Source: Legionella steelei | GTDB taxonomy: Bacteria; Pseudomonadota; Gammaproteobacteria; Legionellales; Legionellaceae | DNA length: 64,000 nt | Assembly: GCF_001468005.1 (NCBI RefSeq) | Contig: NZ_LNYY01000019.1 | Span: forward strand, 2,167,070 to 2,231,069 | Reading direction: 5' to 3' | Shown: piece after piece, positions 54,925 through 63,867 of the stretch | How positions within the stretch are numbered: position 1 is the first letter of the stretch | How the letters are laid out: the number at the start of each line of letters is the position of its first letter | Program-made: the position numbers and the translations under genes | Notes under the pieces: model-generated | The model's database searches: none | Told to the model about the DNA's origin: nothing | Seen by the model: the letters and a program-made list of their open reading frames with translations, nothing else

Positions 54925-55528
54925 AGCGGCTTATTAGTTGATTGACATGGGCTTGTAGGCGTTCAACGCGTAAGGATAACTCATCGACTTCTGCAAAAAA
55001 ATCTTCCAATTCATATTTTGTAGGAATGACGCGTAGCTCTTCTTGGAGGTATTCGGACATATTCTGGCGCATGGACTCATCAATTTTCTTTTTGAATGAT
55101 AATCCCTTACGCACAAAAGAACCAATTTGATGTGCCACCACATCGCCGGTAAAATGAGCCAGATGGCCTTCCCAATCAATGTCCATTTCATCAAATAGCT
55201 TTTTTACTTGCTGCCCTAATTCCGTGTCTCCAGTCATGCGGATTTTATCATTAAATAAAGAGCGAGCTTTCGATGCGGGCAATAAACTGAGACGGATTAA
55301 ACCCAAAGGATTGCTGTGAATTACGGTGTCTGCCTCTTTGTCGCAGCGATCAAGCAAAATGATTTCGCCATCTTTAAATAGAATGAAAAAATTAACATTT
55401 AAAGGGCTGATTATCATTTCAAGCGTTTTGTTATCAAGCGATTTTAGCTTGACTGGCATTTGTTCATCCAGTTTGGTGGCTTTATTAATGGCTATTTGAA
55501 GCGCTTTTAAGGAGTATTTTTTTAACAT
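54911..55528 (-). CDS. ubiJ: Ubiquinone biosynthesis accessory factor UbiJ (SCP2 domain)
   Basis: 205 residues from [15 protein letters not shown] (ATG 55528); an upstream ATG in frame is not used. An SCP2-like lipid-binding domain (about 15-130) is followed by a helical C-terminus ([33 protein letters not shown]). UbiJ binds the polyprenyl quinone intermediates and holds the soluble Ubi complex together. Operon position between ubiE and ubiB is the standard one. Confidence 0.92.
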   Translation of the reverse strand: MLKKYSLKALQIAINKATKLDEQMPVKLKSLDNKTLEMIISPLNVNFFILFKDGEIILLDRCDKEADTVIHSNPLGLIRLSLLPASKARSLFNDKIRMTGDTELGQQVKKLFDEMDIDWEGHLAHFTGDVVAHQIGSFVRKGLSFKKKIDESMRQNMSEYLQEELRVIPTKYELEDFFAEVDELSLRVERLQAHVNQLISRYEIN

Positions 55529-55535
55529 AATGCAC

Positions 55536-56288
55536 TCAATATTTATAGGCAATGTGCAAGGCAACTATGCCTCCACTGAGATTGTCATAGTGGCAGTCTT
55601 CAAATCCCGCACACTCAATCATTTCCTTTAGTTTCGTCTGATCTGGATGCATGCGTATGGATTCAGCAAGGTATTGATAACTGGATTTGTCCTGCGCAAT
55701 AAATGCTCCTATTTTAGGTAAAATATTAAACGAATACCAGTCATAAATTGGTTTTAAGCCAGGAAATGTCGGCGTGGAAAATTCAAGAATCATCACTTTC
55801 CCGCCGGGCTTGCATACACGATACATGGAGCGCAGGGCTTCTTCTTTATCGGTGACGTTTCGCAAACCAAAACCCATGGTAATACAATGAAAACTATTAT
55901 CAGCAAAAGGAAGGCATTGGGCATTACCTTGTACGTAATCAATATTTTTGTATAACCCTTCGTCCAATAAACGATCACGCCCTACATGCAGCATGGCCGA
56001 ATTAATGTCTGTAAGAACAACACGGCCTGTTTCCCCAACTTTCTTGCATAATAATCGTGTCAAATCGCCACTTCCCCCTGCTAAGTCTAAGACAGACTGG
56101 CCTGGATGTACTTGGCTTAAGGCAACAGTATAACGTTTCCATAGATGATGAATTCCTAAAGACATTAAGTCATTCATCACATCATAGTTTTTTGCTACAG
56201 AATGAAAAACTTCAGCTACTTTTTTCTCTTTTTCACCCCAGGAAACCGTAGAGTAACCAAAATGGGTTGTTTTTTCTTTATCAGTCAT
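55536..56288 (-). CDS. ubiE: Ubiquinone/menaquinone methyltransferase UbiE
   Basis: 250 residues. Motif I is [15 protein letters not shown], with CMS-type [38 protein letters not shown]. It performs the C-methylation of demethylubiquinol (and demethylmenaquinol). First gene of the ubiE-ubiJ-ubiB-tatA-tatB run; spacing to ubiJ is 7 bases. Confidence 0.97.
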   Translation of the reverse strand: MTDKEKTTHFGYSTVSWGEKEKKVAEVFHSVAKNYDVMNDLMSLGIHHLWKRYTVALSQVHPGQSVLDLAGGSGDLTRLLCKKVGETGRVVLTDINSAMLHVGRDRLLDEGLYKNIDYVQGNAQCLPFADNSFHCITMGFGLRNVTDKEEALRSMYRVCKPGGKVMILEFSTPTFPGLKPIYDWYSFNILPKIGAFIAQDKSSYQYLAESIRMHPDQTKLKEMIECAGFEDCHYDNLSGGIVALHIAYKY

Positions 56289-56463
56289 ACAGAGAGCATA
56301 GATTTGTTATTTAATGCACCATATTAACTGATCTTTACTAAGATACCCAGCCCTGTGTCGTTTTTGACGTGGAAAAAAGTGTGAATTGAATGTCACAGAA
56401 CATGGATAGTACATTCAGAGCTTGATATTCAATAAAAAATATCTAAAATTAAATATATTATTA

Positions 56464-56491
56464 TTGATAAACAATAATTATTGGTTATAAT
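56464..56491 (+). promoter_or_regulatory. Promoter of DUF2975/XRE pair with palindrome in spacer
   Basis: TTGATA (56464-56469) and TATAAT (56486-56491) with a 16-base spacer that contains the perfect 12-bp palindrome CAATAATTATTG (56472-56483). A dyad between -35 and -10 is a common place for a repressor site, and the second gene of the unit encodes an XRE-type regulator. A TATTG-type dyad in AT-rich DNA can also occur by chance. Confidence 0.6.
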
Positions 56492-56523
56492 CCTTGCTAA
56501 TTATTACTTACAGGATATTGACC

Positions 56524-57066
56524 ATGCAAAAAATAAAAAACACAAGCCATGTACTTTATTTATTATTTCGTACTCTTTGTTGGCTTATTCCATTAGCGAC
56601 CACATTCTTGATCCTCTTAAAATTTGATTGGATGTGTCATATAGGGGCTTGGTCTTCGGTGATTTCTGCTGAACAAATTCGTGATCCGGCTCATTTTTCT
56701 TGGCTGCATCGCTGTATCCTGTTGGCCATTGAATGGATGCCGATGACCATTACAATTTTAATTTGCCATAAGCTGGCTAAATTATTCAGACTTTTTGAAC
56801 AAGGATATTTATTTGAAGAGGAAAATATCAAGCTAATTAAACATGTAAGTATTTATATGATTGTGGGGGAATTGGTGCAGTTGTTTTATCAGCCATTAAT
56901 GACCGCAGCACTCACCTTTACTAATCCTAAAGGAGAACGTTTTGCTAGTATTACCTTGAACTCAGCAAATGCATCCACTTTAATTACTGCGTTTATTATT
57001 TTGGTGGCTTCCTGGATTATTCAAGAAGCCCATCAACTAAAATCTGAAACGCAATTAACAATCTAA
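56524..57066 (+). CDS. DUF2975 membrane protein
   Basis: 180 residues from ATG 56524, with CAGGA 6 bases upstream. Four predicted membrane segments (about 15-33, 70-95, 110-130, 150-168), DUF2975-like layout with KLAKLFRLFEQGYLFEEENIKLIKHVS between helices 2 and 3. DUF2975 proteins typically sit next to a small XRE regulator, as here. Function unknown. Confidence 0.8.
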   Translation: MQKIKNTSHVLYLLFRTLCWLIPLATTFLILLKFDWMCHIGAWSSVISAEQIRDPAHFSWLHRCILLAIEWMPMTITILICHKLAKLFRLFEQGYLFEEENIKLIKHVSIYMIVGELVQLFYQPLMTAALTFTNPKGERFASITLNSANASTLITAFIILVASWIIQEAHQLKSETQLTI

Positions 57067-57077
57067 GGAAGATGCTC

Positions 57078-57302
57078 GTGTCTATTATTGTTAATTTGGA
57101 TGTGATGATGGCAAAACGCAAGTGCAGGCTGAAGGAACTGGCTGAGGCAATAGGCATTACTGAAGCGAATTTGTCTATTTTAAAAAATGGTAAAGCGAAA
57201 GCGATACGCTTTGCAACACTGGAGGCGATTTGTGCTTATCTAAATTGTCAGCCTGGAGATATCCTTGAATATCAAATGGAGCAGCACGATGACATCCGGT
57301 AG
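57078..57302 (+). CDS. Small XRE-family helix-turn-helix regulator (YozG-like)
   Basis: 74 residues from GTG 57078, which has AAGGAAG 6 bases upstream; an ATG two codons earlier has no spacing. IIVNLDVMMAKRKCRLKELAEAIGITEANLSILKNGKAKAIRFATLEAICAYLNCQPGDILEY is the whole conserved domain. It is paired with DUF2975, a common module. It may repress the promoter containing CAATAATTATTG. The last codons run into a REP-like palindrome. Confidence 0.9.
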   Translation: MSIIVNLDVMMAKRKCRLKELAEAIGITEANLSILKNGKAKAIRFATLEAICAYLNCQPGDILEYQMEQHDDIR

Positions 57303-57383
57303 CCGGTTGCTTGCAACCGGGAATGGAGTCATCTCTTCTTAATGGCTGAATTATTCAATCCTGGTTGCAAGCAACCAAGCTAC
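57299..57383. repeat. REP-like/MITE-like element (85 bp) covering the XRE stop
   Basis: GTAGCCGGTTGCTTGCAACC (57299-57318) and the near-inverted GGTTGCAAGCAACCAAGCTAC (57363-57383). Fourteen inner positions are exact, and each arm is itself palindromic. The stop codon (57300-57302) of the regulator lies inside. Confidence 0.75.
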
Positions 57384-57406
57384 AATGTGGTGATAAGTAA
57401 ACTAAC

Positions 57407-57832
57407 TCAAAGGCTTGCTAATGCTTGTAGGTAATGAATTTCATTGGGAGGAATATTATTTTTTTGCGCAAGCCACATGCATTCGGCTAATTGCTCCATC
57501 ATTAAATGTTCTACTTCTAAAGAATCATTATATTTTTTGATTAAATTTTTATAGATGTCGTGAATGCCGGCAGGGCGATCAGTAACTATTTGTTCTCTGA
57601 TTGCAAGATGAAGTCCCATATGCAGGAATGGATTGGGGGCTCCTGATTCTGGGAAATAAGATTGTTGCTGAAATTTTTCCTGATTTTCTAGTATCTTATG
57701 GTATTCAGGATGGGCTAATATCACTTGTACAATCTCATTTTCTAAAGGTGACAACAATTTTTTATGTTGGTATTTTTCCCAACTGGAAAAAAACATTTGT
57801 CGCGTTTCTTGGATGGTATCGCCGTAAAACAT
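57407..57832 (-). CDS. DUF1841 family protein
   Basis: 141 residues from MFYGDTIQETRQMFF (ATG 57832); the open frame before it is not used. Matches DUF1841, with YQHKKLLSPLENEIVQVILAHPEYH, PFLHMGLHLAIREQIVTDRPAGI and the MMEQLAECMWLAQ end. Function unknown; cytoplasmic and soluble by appearance. It stands alone. Confidence 0.85.
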   Translation of the reverse strand: MFYGDTIQETRQMFFSSWEKYQHKKLLSPLENEIVQVILAHPEYHKILENQEKFQQQSYFPESGAPNPFLHMGLHLAIREQIVTDRPAGIHDIYKNLIKKYNDSLEVEHLMMEQLAECMWLAQKNNIPPNEIHYLQALASL

Positions 57833-58080
57833 GTATTGCTCATATTCATGAAAGCTTGAGTTTAACCGAAGTGAGTTGGAACAACAATGGGACCTCTTAA
57901 ACGCTACTGCCTTATTGATGCGGCGCGTGCGCACAATCCAGTTATTCTTACTCCTCTCTCAGGCACTTCACTTGCTGGTTGACATGGATAAGGGGTTATG
58001 AGATATTCACGCTGCGAGGTTGGACTTGCTATGTGTCATTCCACTGGGTCAATTGGCGACACACTGATTGGCCCTTTCTA

Positions 58081-58719
58081 CTAAATCGATTTTCCAATCA
58101 TCTCTGAAATTAAGCTTAAACAATCAGTACCCAGTTTAATCCCTATCAAGGCCATCAATACACCACTAAGTAGCTCAATTCCTTTCCACACAGTCGCTTT
58201 AGTTAATACATCTGAAAAATATCGCGCGGTAAATGTTAATGAACTAAACCAAATAAAACTTGAAGTAAGCACACCTAATAAGAAAATATGTTCCTGATGG
58301 GGGTATCCACTACTGCCGCCACCAATAATGACTAGAGAATCAATAATCGCATGGGGATTCAGTATACTAAACCCTAAAGCGAGGAGAATGATTTGGGCTC
58401 TGGTACGTGGTTGATAGGTGCTTTCTGTATTTTTTTCTGACTTTGAAAATGCATTGGTTAACGCTTTTGCAGAATAAAAAAGTAAAAATCCTGTGCCTAA
58501 CAGCATCATCCAGATTTGTAGAACGGGGCGTACGAGCAACAATTCATGCAAGCCGGCAATACTCGAACAAATTAAAATTAAATCACAGATAAAGCATATG
58601 ACGGCGGAAAGAATGGCGTGATTTTTTAGGGCGCCTTGTTTAATCAAAAAGACGTTTTGCGGCCCTAGAGCGATAATTAAGGATAAACCTAAAAGCAAAC
58701 CATCAAGATAAACAAACAT
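58081..58719 (-). CDS. LysE/ArgO-family amino acid exporter
   Basis: 212 residues from MFVYLDGLLLGLSLIIALGPQNVF; the longer frame is not used. Six hydrophobic segments, with the LysE signature GPQNVFLIKQG and the later LGFSILNPHAIIDSLVIIGGG loop. It is closest to ArgO-type arginine/lysine exporters. Two hundred and forty-eight bases on its downstream side hold no recognisable feature. Confidence 0.9.
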   Translation of the reverse strand: MFVYLDGLLLGLSLIIALGPQNVFLIKQGALKNHAILSAVICFICDLILICSSIAGLHELLLVRPVLQIWMMLLGTGFLLFYSAKALTNAFSKSEKNTESTYQPRTRAQIILLALGFSILNPHAIIDSLVIIGGGSSGYPHQEHIFLLGVLTSSFIWFSSLTFTARYFSDVLTKATVWKGIELLSGVLMALIGIKLGTDCLSLISEMIGKSI

Positions 58720-58849
58720 AATCACAATATAAAAATAATTAAAGATAGCGATTATAACATTGCAACTTATGCGTTGTGGAGTATAAAATGCGACGATTAC
58801 TCTATCTCCGCAAGAGAAGCGTACAAAATAAGAACAAATAGGAGGGGGC

Positions 58850-60394
58850 GTGGGCTCTTTGTTACTAAGAAGGCTAATTGTCACAACTTTGACAGTGCTT
58901 GGCATGGCGGGTCAATTATTGCATGCAGAAAATGCTGCACCTGCTCAAGAGAAATTACAAGTTCATGATGGATATTATCCGGTTTATCCACCAACTGCCC
59001 CAGCTACGGGCGAACAGCAAGATTTAATTCAGCGTGGAGAATACTTATCAAAGGTAGGCGATTGTATTTCCTGTCATACTAATGTTAAAGCAGGCACTCC
59101 CGCTTATGCAGGTGGACTTCCTATCGAAACTCCTTTCGGGACATTTTATAGCCCTAATATTACTCCGGATAAAGAAACTGGGATCGGTAACTGGACGGAG
59201 AAAGATTTTATCCGTGCGGTTAAAGAAGGCCGTGATCCTAAAGGTAGAAACTATTTTCCAGTATTCCCTTATATTTATTTTTCTAAAATTTCGGATGAAG
59301 ACGCGCGTGCTCTATACGCGTATTTTATGAGCTTGCCTCCGGTTAATTTAAAGAACAAATCATTACCGTTCCCCTTTAATGTACCAGGAGCTCGCTTTTC
59401 TCTTTGGGGATGGAACTTATTATTCTTCTTCCCTGAAGGACATGGGTTTCAATATGAAAAAGGCAGGTCTCCCGAGTGGAATCGTGGCAAATACATTGTT
59501 GATGGTTTAGGCCATTGCAGTATGTGTCATACCCCTTTAAATCCATTTGGTGCGCCAAAGAACAAATATTATCTAACGGGTGGCTTTATTAATGGGTATT
59601 GGGCACCAAACATTACCAAGTATGGATTAGAAACCGCAACGCATGAACAAGTTGCTGATGTGTTTAAATTAGATAAACTGATAAATAATGCGGGTCCAGT
59701 GGCTGGTCCTATGTCTGAAGTAAATCATAACAGCATGATGTATTTAACTGATGCGGATAGGATGGCTGTTGCTACGTATCTTAAAACGGTAGTGAGTGAA
59801 GAACCTTTAGGCTTACCTGGCTCATCTGAGCGGCCTTCGCTCGATCGAGGAAAACAAGTTTATTTCACCGCTTGTGTTATTTGTCACCAAGAAGGTGTGA
59901 TGGGTGCTCCCTTAATGGGGAATGCCGCGGGTTGGTATGAGCGATTAAAATCAAGTGGTTTAACGGGATTATATCACCATGCAATTAGTGGATTTAACTC
60001 AATGCCGGTAAAGGGTGCTTGTGTGACCTGCTCCGATAATGACATTATTTCTGCTGTTGATTACCTATTAAACGAGTCATTGACGCGTACTGAGTTAGAA
60101 AATCTTAAGTCAGGCGGTACCGAGAAATATCCTGCAAGCGGAGAAGCTGTTTACAACGACAATTGTGCTGTTTGTCATAACGAAGGGAAAAACGGTGCGC
60201 CTAAAATTGGCGATAAAGACGCGTGGAAACCCTTACTTGCAAAAAATATGGATGTACTGATTGAGAATACTGTACGCGGAAAAGGTCATCCGAAAAACGG
60301 AGGCTGCAAGCAATGTACTACGAATGAAGTCATTGAAGCGGTGAAGTATATGGTCAGTAAATCTAAAACCGAAGGAAACTACTCGTTGTGGTAG
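58850..60394 (+). CDS. Tetrahaem cytochrome c
   Basis: 514 residues from GTG 58850, with GGAGG 4 bases upstream. Four c-haem sites are CISCH (near 74), CSMCH (near 223), CVICH (near 341) and CAVCH (near 440). The first two lie in a domain like alcohol/gluconate dehydrogenase cytochrome subunits (RGEYLSKVGDCISCH, GTFYSPNITPDKETGIGNW). The last two, each followed by a second CxxC (CVTCS, CKQCT), are cytochrome c5-like. It precedes coxB by 105 bases and probably feeds electrons to the oxidase. An intermolecular haem relay is inference. Confidence 0.85.
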   Translation: MGSLLLRRLIVTTLTVLGMAGQLLHAENAAPAQEKLQVHDGYYPVYPPTAPATGEQQDLIQRGEYLSKVGDCISCHTNVKAGTPAYAGGLPIETPFGTFYSPNITPDKETGIGNWTEKDFIRAVKEGRDPKGRNYFPVFPYIYFSKISDEDARALYAYFMSLPPVNLKNKSLPFPFNVPGARFSLWGWNLLFFFPEGHGFQYEKGRSPEWNRGKYIVDGLGHCSMCHTPLNPFGAPKNKYYLTGGFINGYWAPNITKYGLETATHEQVADVFKLDKLINNAGPVAGPMSEVNHNSMMYLTDADRMAVATYLKTVVSEEPLGLPGSSERPSLDRGKQVYFTACVICHQEGVMGAPLMGNAAGWYERLKSSGLTGLYHHAISGFNSMPVKGACVTCSDNDIISAVDYLLNESLTRTELENLKSGGTEKYPASGEAVYNDNCAVCHNEGKNGAPKIGDKDAWKPLLAKNMDVLIENTVRGKGHPKNGGCKQCTTNEVIEAVKYMVSKSKTEGNYSLW

Positions 60395-60406
60395 TGTAGT
60401 ATCAAA

Positions 60407-60429
60407 GCCCCTCTCCAGCCGTGAGGGGC
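60407..60429 (+). terminator. Hairpin between tetrahaem cytochrome and coxB
   Basis: GCCCCTC (60407-60413) / GAGGGGC (60423-60429), perfect 7-bp arms, 9-nt loop, without T-tract. It could attenuate rather than end transcription into coxB. Confidence 0.4.
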
Positions 60430-60499
60430 ACAAATTAAAAACGTATAAACACTAAATTGAAGCTAGGTAGTCTAGCTATTGACAAGGCGAGGAATGGGG

Positions 60500-61705
60500 A
60501 TGTTAAACAGGTTGAAGATCTGTAGATTATTAACAATACTTGGTGCCTGGGTTGCGAGCCAACCAATATTCGCTGCTGCGGATTTCTGGCAGTTAAATAT
60601 GTACGAAGGGGTAACACCAATCAGTCGGGATGCGTACTATCTGCACATGGTTTGTATGGCAGTATGTGCCATTATCGGGATTGTTGTCTTCGGTGTGATG
60701 ATTTATTCCATGATCCACCATCGAAAATCCAAAGGTTATAAGGCGGCAACATTTCATGATAATCCTCGATTAGAAATAGTCTGGTCGCTTATTCCTTTCT
60801 TGATTCTCGTTGGACTTGCAGTACCTGCAACACGTGTTTTAATCCGCATGGATGATACAAGACAATCAGAAATAACTGTAAAAGTAGTTGGTTATCAATG
60901 GCGATGGCAGTATGAGTATCTGGATCAGGGAATAAGCTTTTTTAGTACCTTATCTACACCTTTTGCCCAAATTCAAAATAAAGAGGAAAAGAGCGAATGG
61001 TACTTATTGGAAGTAGATAAGCCATTGGTTTTACCAGTGAATAAGAAAATTCGCTTTTTGGTTACTTCAAATGATGTGGTCCATTCATGGTGGGTACCTG
61101 AATTGGGTATTAAACGCGATGCGATACCCGGCTTCATGTATGAGGCATGGGCTACAATACAAAAACCAGGAACCTATAGAGGCCAGTGTGCTGAACTTTG
61201 TGGTGTCAACCATGGATTTATGCCCATAGTTGTTGAAGCAGTAAGCCAGGAAGATTTTGATAAATGGGTTGCTGCACAAACCAAATCACAAGATCAATAC
61301 GATAAAGCAGAAGCGAATGCTGCCGCACAGAAAACAATGCCACGCGATGAGTTGCTTGCTCTTGGAAAACAAAGATATGAACAATTCTGTTCTCCATGTC
61401 ATAGACCGGACGGAAAGGGTATTCCGCCAATGTATCCTGCACTCCGAGGCAGTTCGGTAGCAACGGGTCATCCTATTTCACGACATATAGATACAATACT
61501 ACATGGTATTCCTGGCACGGCGATGCAGCCCTATAAGGATCAGCTTAACGATGAAGAAATCGCTGCGATTGCGACTTATGAGCGTAATGCCTGGGAAAAT
61601 AATACTAATGACGTAATCCAAGCTGCGGAAGTTGCGGCACAACGTCAAAAAGCCAATCAACAACCAACCATGGTTAATAAAGTTCAAGCTGGAGGTTTGC
61701 AATGA
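60500..61705 (+). CDS. coxB: Cytochrome c oxidase subunit II with fused cytochrome c domain
   Basis: 401 residues from ATG 60500, which has GAGGA 6 bases upstream. Signal peptide, two transmembrane helices (HMVCMAVCAIIGIVVFGVMIY, IVWSLIPFLILVGLAVPAT), then the CuA domain with CAELCGVNHGFMPI. A C-terminal extension has a c-haem site CSPCHRPDGKG (about 300), as in caa3-type oxidases. Methionine ligand is in PGTAMQPYKDQL. The stop overlaps coxA (ATGA). Confidence 0.92.
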   Translation: MLNRLKICRLLTILGAWVASQPIFAAADFWQLNMYEGVTPISRDAYYLHMVCMAVCAIIGIVVFGVMIYSMIHHRKSKGYKAATFHDNPRLEIVWSLIPFLILVGLAVPATRVLIRMDDTRQSEITVKVVGYQWRWQYEYLDQGISFFSTLSTPFAQIQNKEEKSEWYLLEVDKPLVLPVNKKIRFLVTSNDVVHSWWVPELGIKRDAIPGFMYEAWATIQKPGTYRGQCAELCGVNHGFMPIVVEAVSQEDFDKWVAAQTKSQDQYDKAEANAAAQKTMPRDELLALGKQRYEQFCSPCHRPDGKGIPPMYPALRGSSVATGHPISRHIDTILHGIPGTAMQPYKDQLNDEEIAAIATYERNAWENNTNDVIQAAEVAAQRQKANQQPTMVNKVQAGGLQ

Positions 61706-63321
61706 GTAGTTATACATTAGCACACGATGAAAAACATGACGATCATGGTCCTGAACAAGGCAAGGGCGTCTTCGGATTTATAAAACGCTGGTTGTTTACT
61801 ACAAACCACAAAGACATAGGTACACTTTATTTGTGGCTTGCAATGATCAGCTTCTTTTTAGCTGGCGGCATGGCGCTGCTTATTCGTGCAGAATTATTTC
61901 AGCCAGGCCATCGCTTTGTTGATCCTAACTTCTTTAACCAAATGACAACACTGCATGGCTTAATCATGTTATTCGGTGTGGTTATGCCGGCATTTACAGG
62001 AATGGCTAACTGGCAAATTCCTATGATGATTGGTGCTCCAGATATGGCTTTACCGCGGTTGAATAACTGGAGTTTCTGGATTTTACCATTTGCGTTTACA
62101 TTATTATTGTCAACTACGTTTCATGCTGGAGGGGGCCCCAACTTTGGTTGGACTATGTATGCACCTCTATCTACCAAATACGCGCCGCCCAGTACCGATT
62201 TTATGATTTTCTCAATCCATATGATGGGTATTTCCTCTATTATGGGTTCAATCAATATTATCGCAACCATATTAAATTTACGTGCACCTGGTATGACTTT
62301 GATGAAGATGCCAATGTTCGTATGGACCTGGTTAATCACTGCCTTTTTATTGATTGCGATTATGCCCGTATTGGCTGGGGCAGTAACCATGATGTTGGCT
62401 GACCGCCATTTTGGTACCAGCTTCTTTGATGCTGCAGGTGGTGGTGATCCCATCCTCTTCCAACACGTATTTTGGTTTTTTGGACATCCCGAAGTATATG
62501 TTCTTGTACTCCCGGCGTTTGGTGTTATCTCCGAAGTGATTCCTACCTTTAGTCGTAAACCTTTGTTCGGCTACTATTTTATGGTTTATGCGACAGTCAG
62601 TATTGCTGTCTTGTCCTTTATTGTTTGGGCGCACCATATGTTTACAACGGGTATACCCTTGGGCGCGGAATTATTTTTTATGTATACCACGATGCTTATT
62701 GCGGTTCCCACAGGGATTAAAGTGTTTAACTGGGTAAGTACTATGTTCAGAGGCTCTATGACCTTTGAAACGCCAATGTTGTTCGCCTTAGCCTTCGTCT
62801 TTCTATTTACTATAGGAGGATTTACTGGTTTGATGTTGGCATTGGTACCTGCAGACTTCCAGTATCAGGATAGTTATTTCGTAGTGGCACATTTCCATTA
62901 TGTGTTGGTTCCTGGCGTAATTTTCGCCTTATTTTCTGCAACATACTATTGGCTGCCCAAGTGGACAGGGCATATGTATAGTGAGTGCTTAGGTAAATGG
63001 CATTTTTGGTTATCTGTTATTTCGGTGAACGTGGCGTTTTTCCCCATGCACTTTTTAGGACTCGCCGGTATGCCAAGAAGGATTCCAGATTATGCTTTGC
63101 AATTTGCCAATTTTAACATGGTCTCTTCGGTCGGAGCCTTTATTTTTGGTTTTACGCAACTACTGTTTTTATATAATGTGATTGCTACGGTGAGAAAGAA
63201 AGGGACTAAAAAAGACCTTGCAGCTGGAAGAGCTTGGGAAGGTGCATATGGTTTAGAATGGACATTACCTTCTCCACCGCCATATCACACATTTACAACT
63301 CCACCCAAGTTGGATTTATAG
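61702..63321 (+). CDS. coxA: Cytochrome c oxidase subunit I
   Basis: 539 residues with 12 transmembrane helices. Haem a ligands in TTLHGLIMLFG and in VAHFHYVLVPG, and the CuB/tyrosine cross-link region WFFGHPEVYVLVLPAFG followed by WAHHMFTTG, are intact. It is the proton-pumping subunit of an aa3/caa3 oxidase. The start shares ATGA with the coxB stop. Confidence 0.98.
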   Translation: MSSYTLAHDEKHDDHGPEQGKGVFGFIKRWLFTTNHKDIGTLYLWLAMISFFLAGGMALLIRAELFQPGHRFVDPNFFNQMTTLHGLIMLFGVVMPAFTGMANWQIPMMIGAPDMALPRLNNWSFWILPFAFTLLLSTTFHAGGGPNFGWTMYAPLSTKYAPPSTDFMIFSIHMMGISSIMGSINIIATILNLRAPGMTLMKMPMFVWTWLITAFLLIAIMPVLAGAVTMMLADRHFGTSFFDAAGGGDPILFQHVFWFFGHPEVYVLVLPAFGVISEVIPTFSRKPLFGYYFMVYATVSIAVLSFIVWAHHMFTTGIPLGAELFFMYTTMLIAVPTGIKVFNWVSTMFRGSMTFETPMLFALAFVFLFTIGGFTGLMLALVPADFQYQDSYFVVAHFHYVLVPGVIFALFSATYYWLPKWTGHMYSECLGKWHFWLSVISVNVAFFPMHFLGLAGMPRRIPDYALQFANFNMVSSVGAFIFGFTQLLFLYNVIATVRKKGTKKDLAAGRAWEGAYGLEWTLPSPPPYHTFTTPPKLDL

Positions 63322-63330
63322 GCTCGTTGT

Positions 63331-63867
63331 ATGAAGAATGAGAAAGGCCATAAGAGGTTAATGGTTATTTTAGCTGGCCTTGTGCTAGGTATGTTCGCTT
63401 TTGGTTTTGCATTAGTGCCCATTTATAATAGTTTGTGTAAAACATTGGGCATTAATGGTAAAACAAATCCTGAGGCAGTAGCTTATGATGCAACTAAGGC
63501 CAAAGTTGATAAAAATAGAGAAATAACAGTCGAGTTTGTTGCTACAAATAATAGTGGTGTGCCATGGGCATTTTATCCTAAGACCCGCAAAATAAAGGTA
63601 CATCCTGGCGAAATAGCAAAACTTGCATTTTATGCAGAAAATAAAACGGATCATCCGATGACAGTGCAAGCTGTACCCAGTGTTACTCCCGGTATTGCTG
63701 CTAAGTATCTGAAAAAAACCGAATGTTTTTGCTTTACTCGGCAATCATTAAACGGACATGAAGCCATGAATATGCCGTTACTTTTTCATTTGGATACTGA
63801 TTTACCCGAAAAAGTGCATACAGTGACATTGTCTTATACTTTATTTGATGTAACCGATAAAGGTTAG
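63331..63867 (+). CDS. ctaG: Cytochrome c oxidase assembly protein CtaG/Cox11
   Basis: 178 residues. One N-terminal transmembrane helix (LMVILAGLVLGMFAFGFALVPIYNSLC) with a conserved Cys at its end, then a periplasmic immunoglobulin-like domain with the copper-binding CFCF motif (KKTECFCFTRQSL). Cox11 delivers copper to CuB of subunit I. It follows coxA by 9 bases. The final 133 bases of the window hold no gene that I can support; a subunit III gene would be expected further on. Confidence 0.93.
   Translation: MKNEKGHKRLMVILAGLVLGMFAFGFALVPIYNSLCKTLGINGKTNPEAVAYDATKAKVDKNREITVEFVATNNSGVPWAFYPKTRKIKVHPGEIAKLAFYAENKTDHPMTVQAVPSVTPGIAAKYLKKTECFCFTRQSLNGHEAMNMPLLFHLDTDLPEKVHTVTLSYTLFDVTDKG

Noticed and set aside
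8073-57383. CRISPR array from the recurring palindromes
   Set aside because: Copies are dispersed kilobases apart, differ in loop size and arm sequence, and no cas gene is present.
57601-57900. Open frame antisense to DUF1841
   Set aside because: The minus-strand DUF1841 protein matches a known family; this is its shadow.
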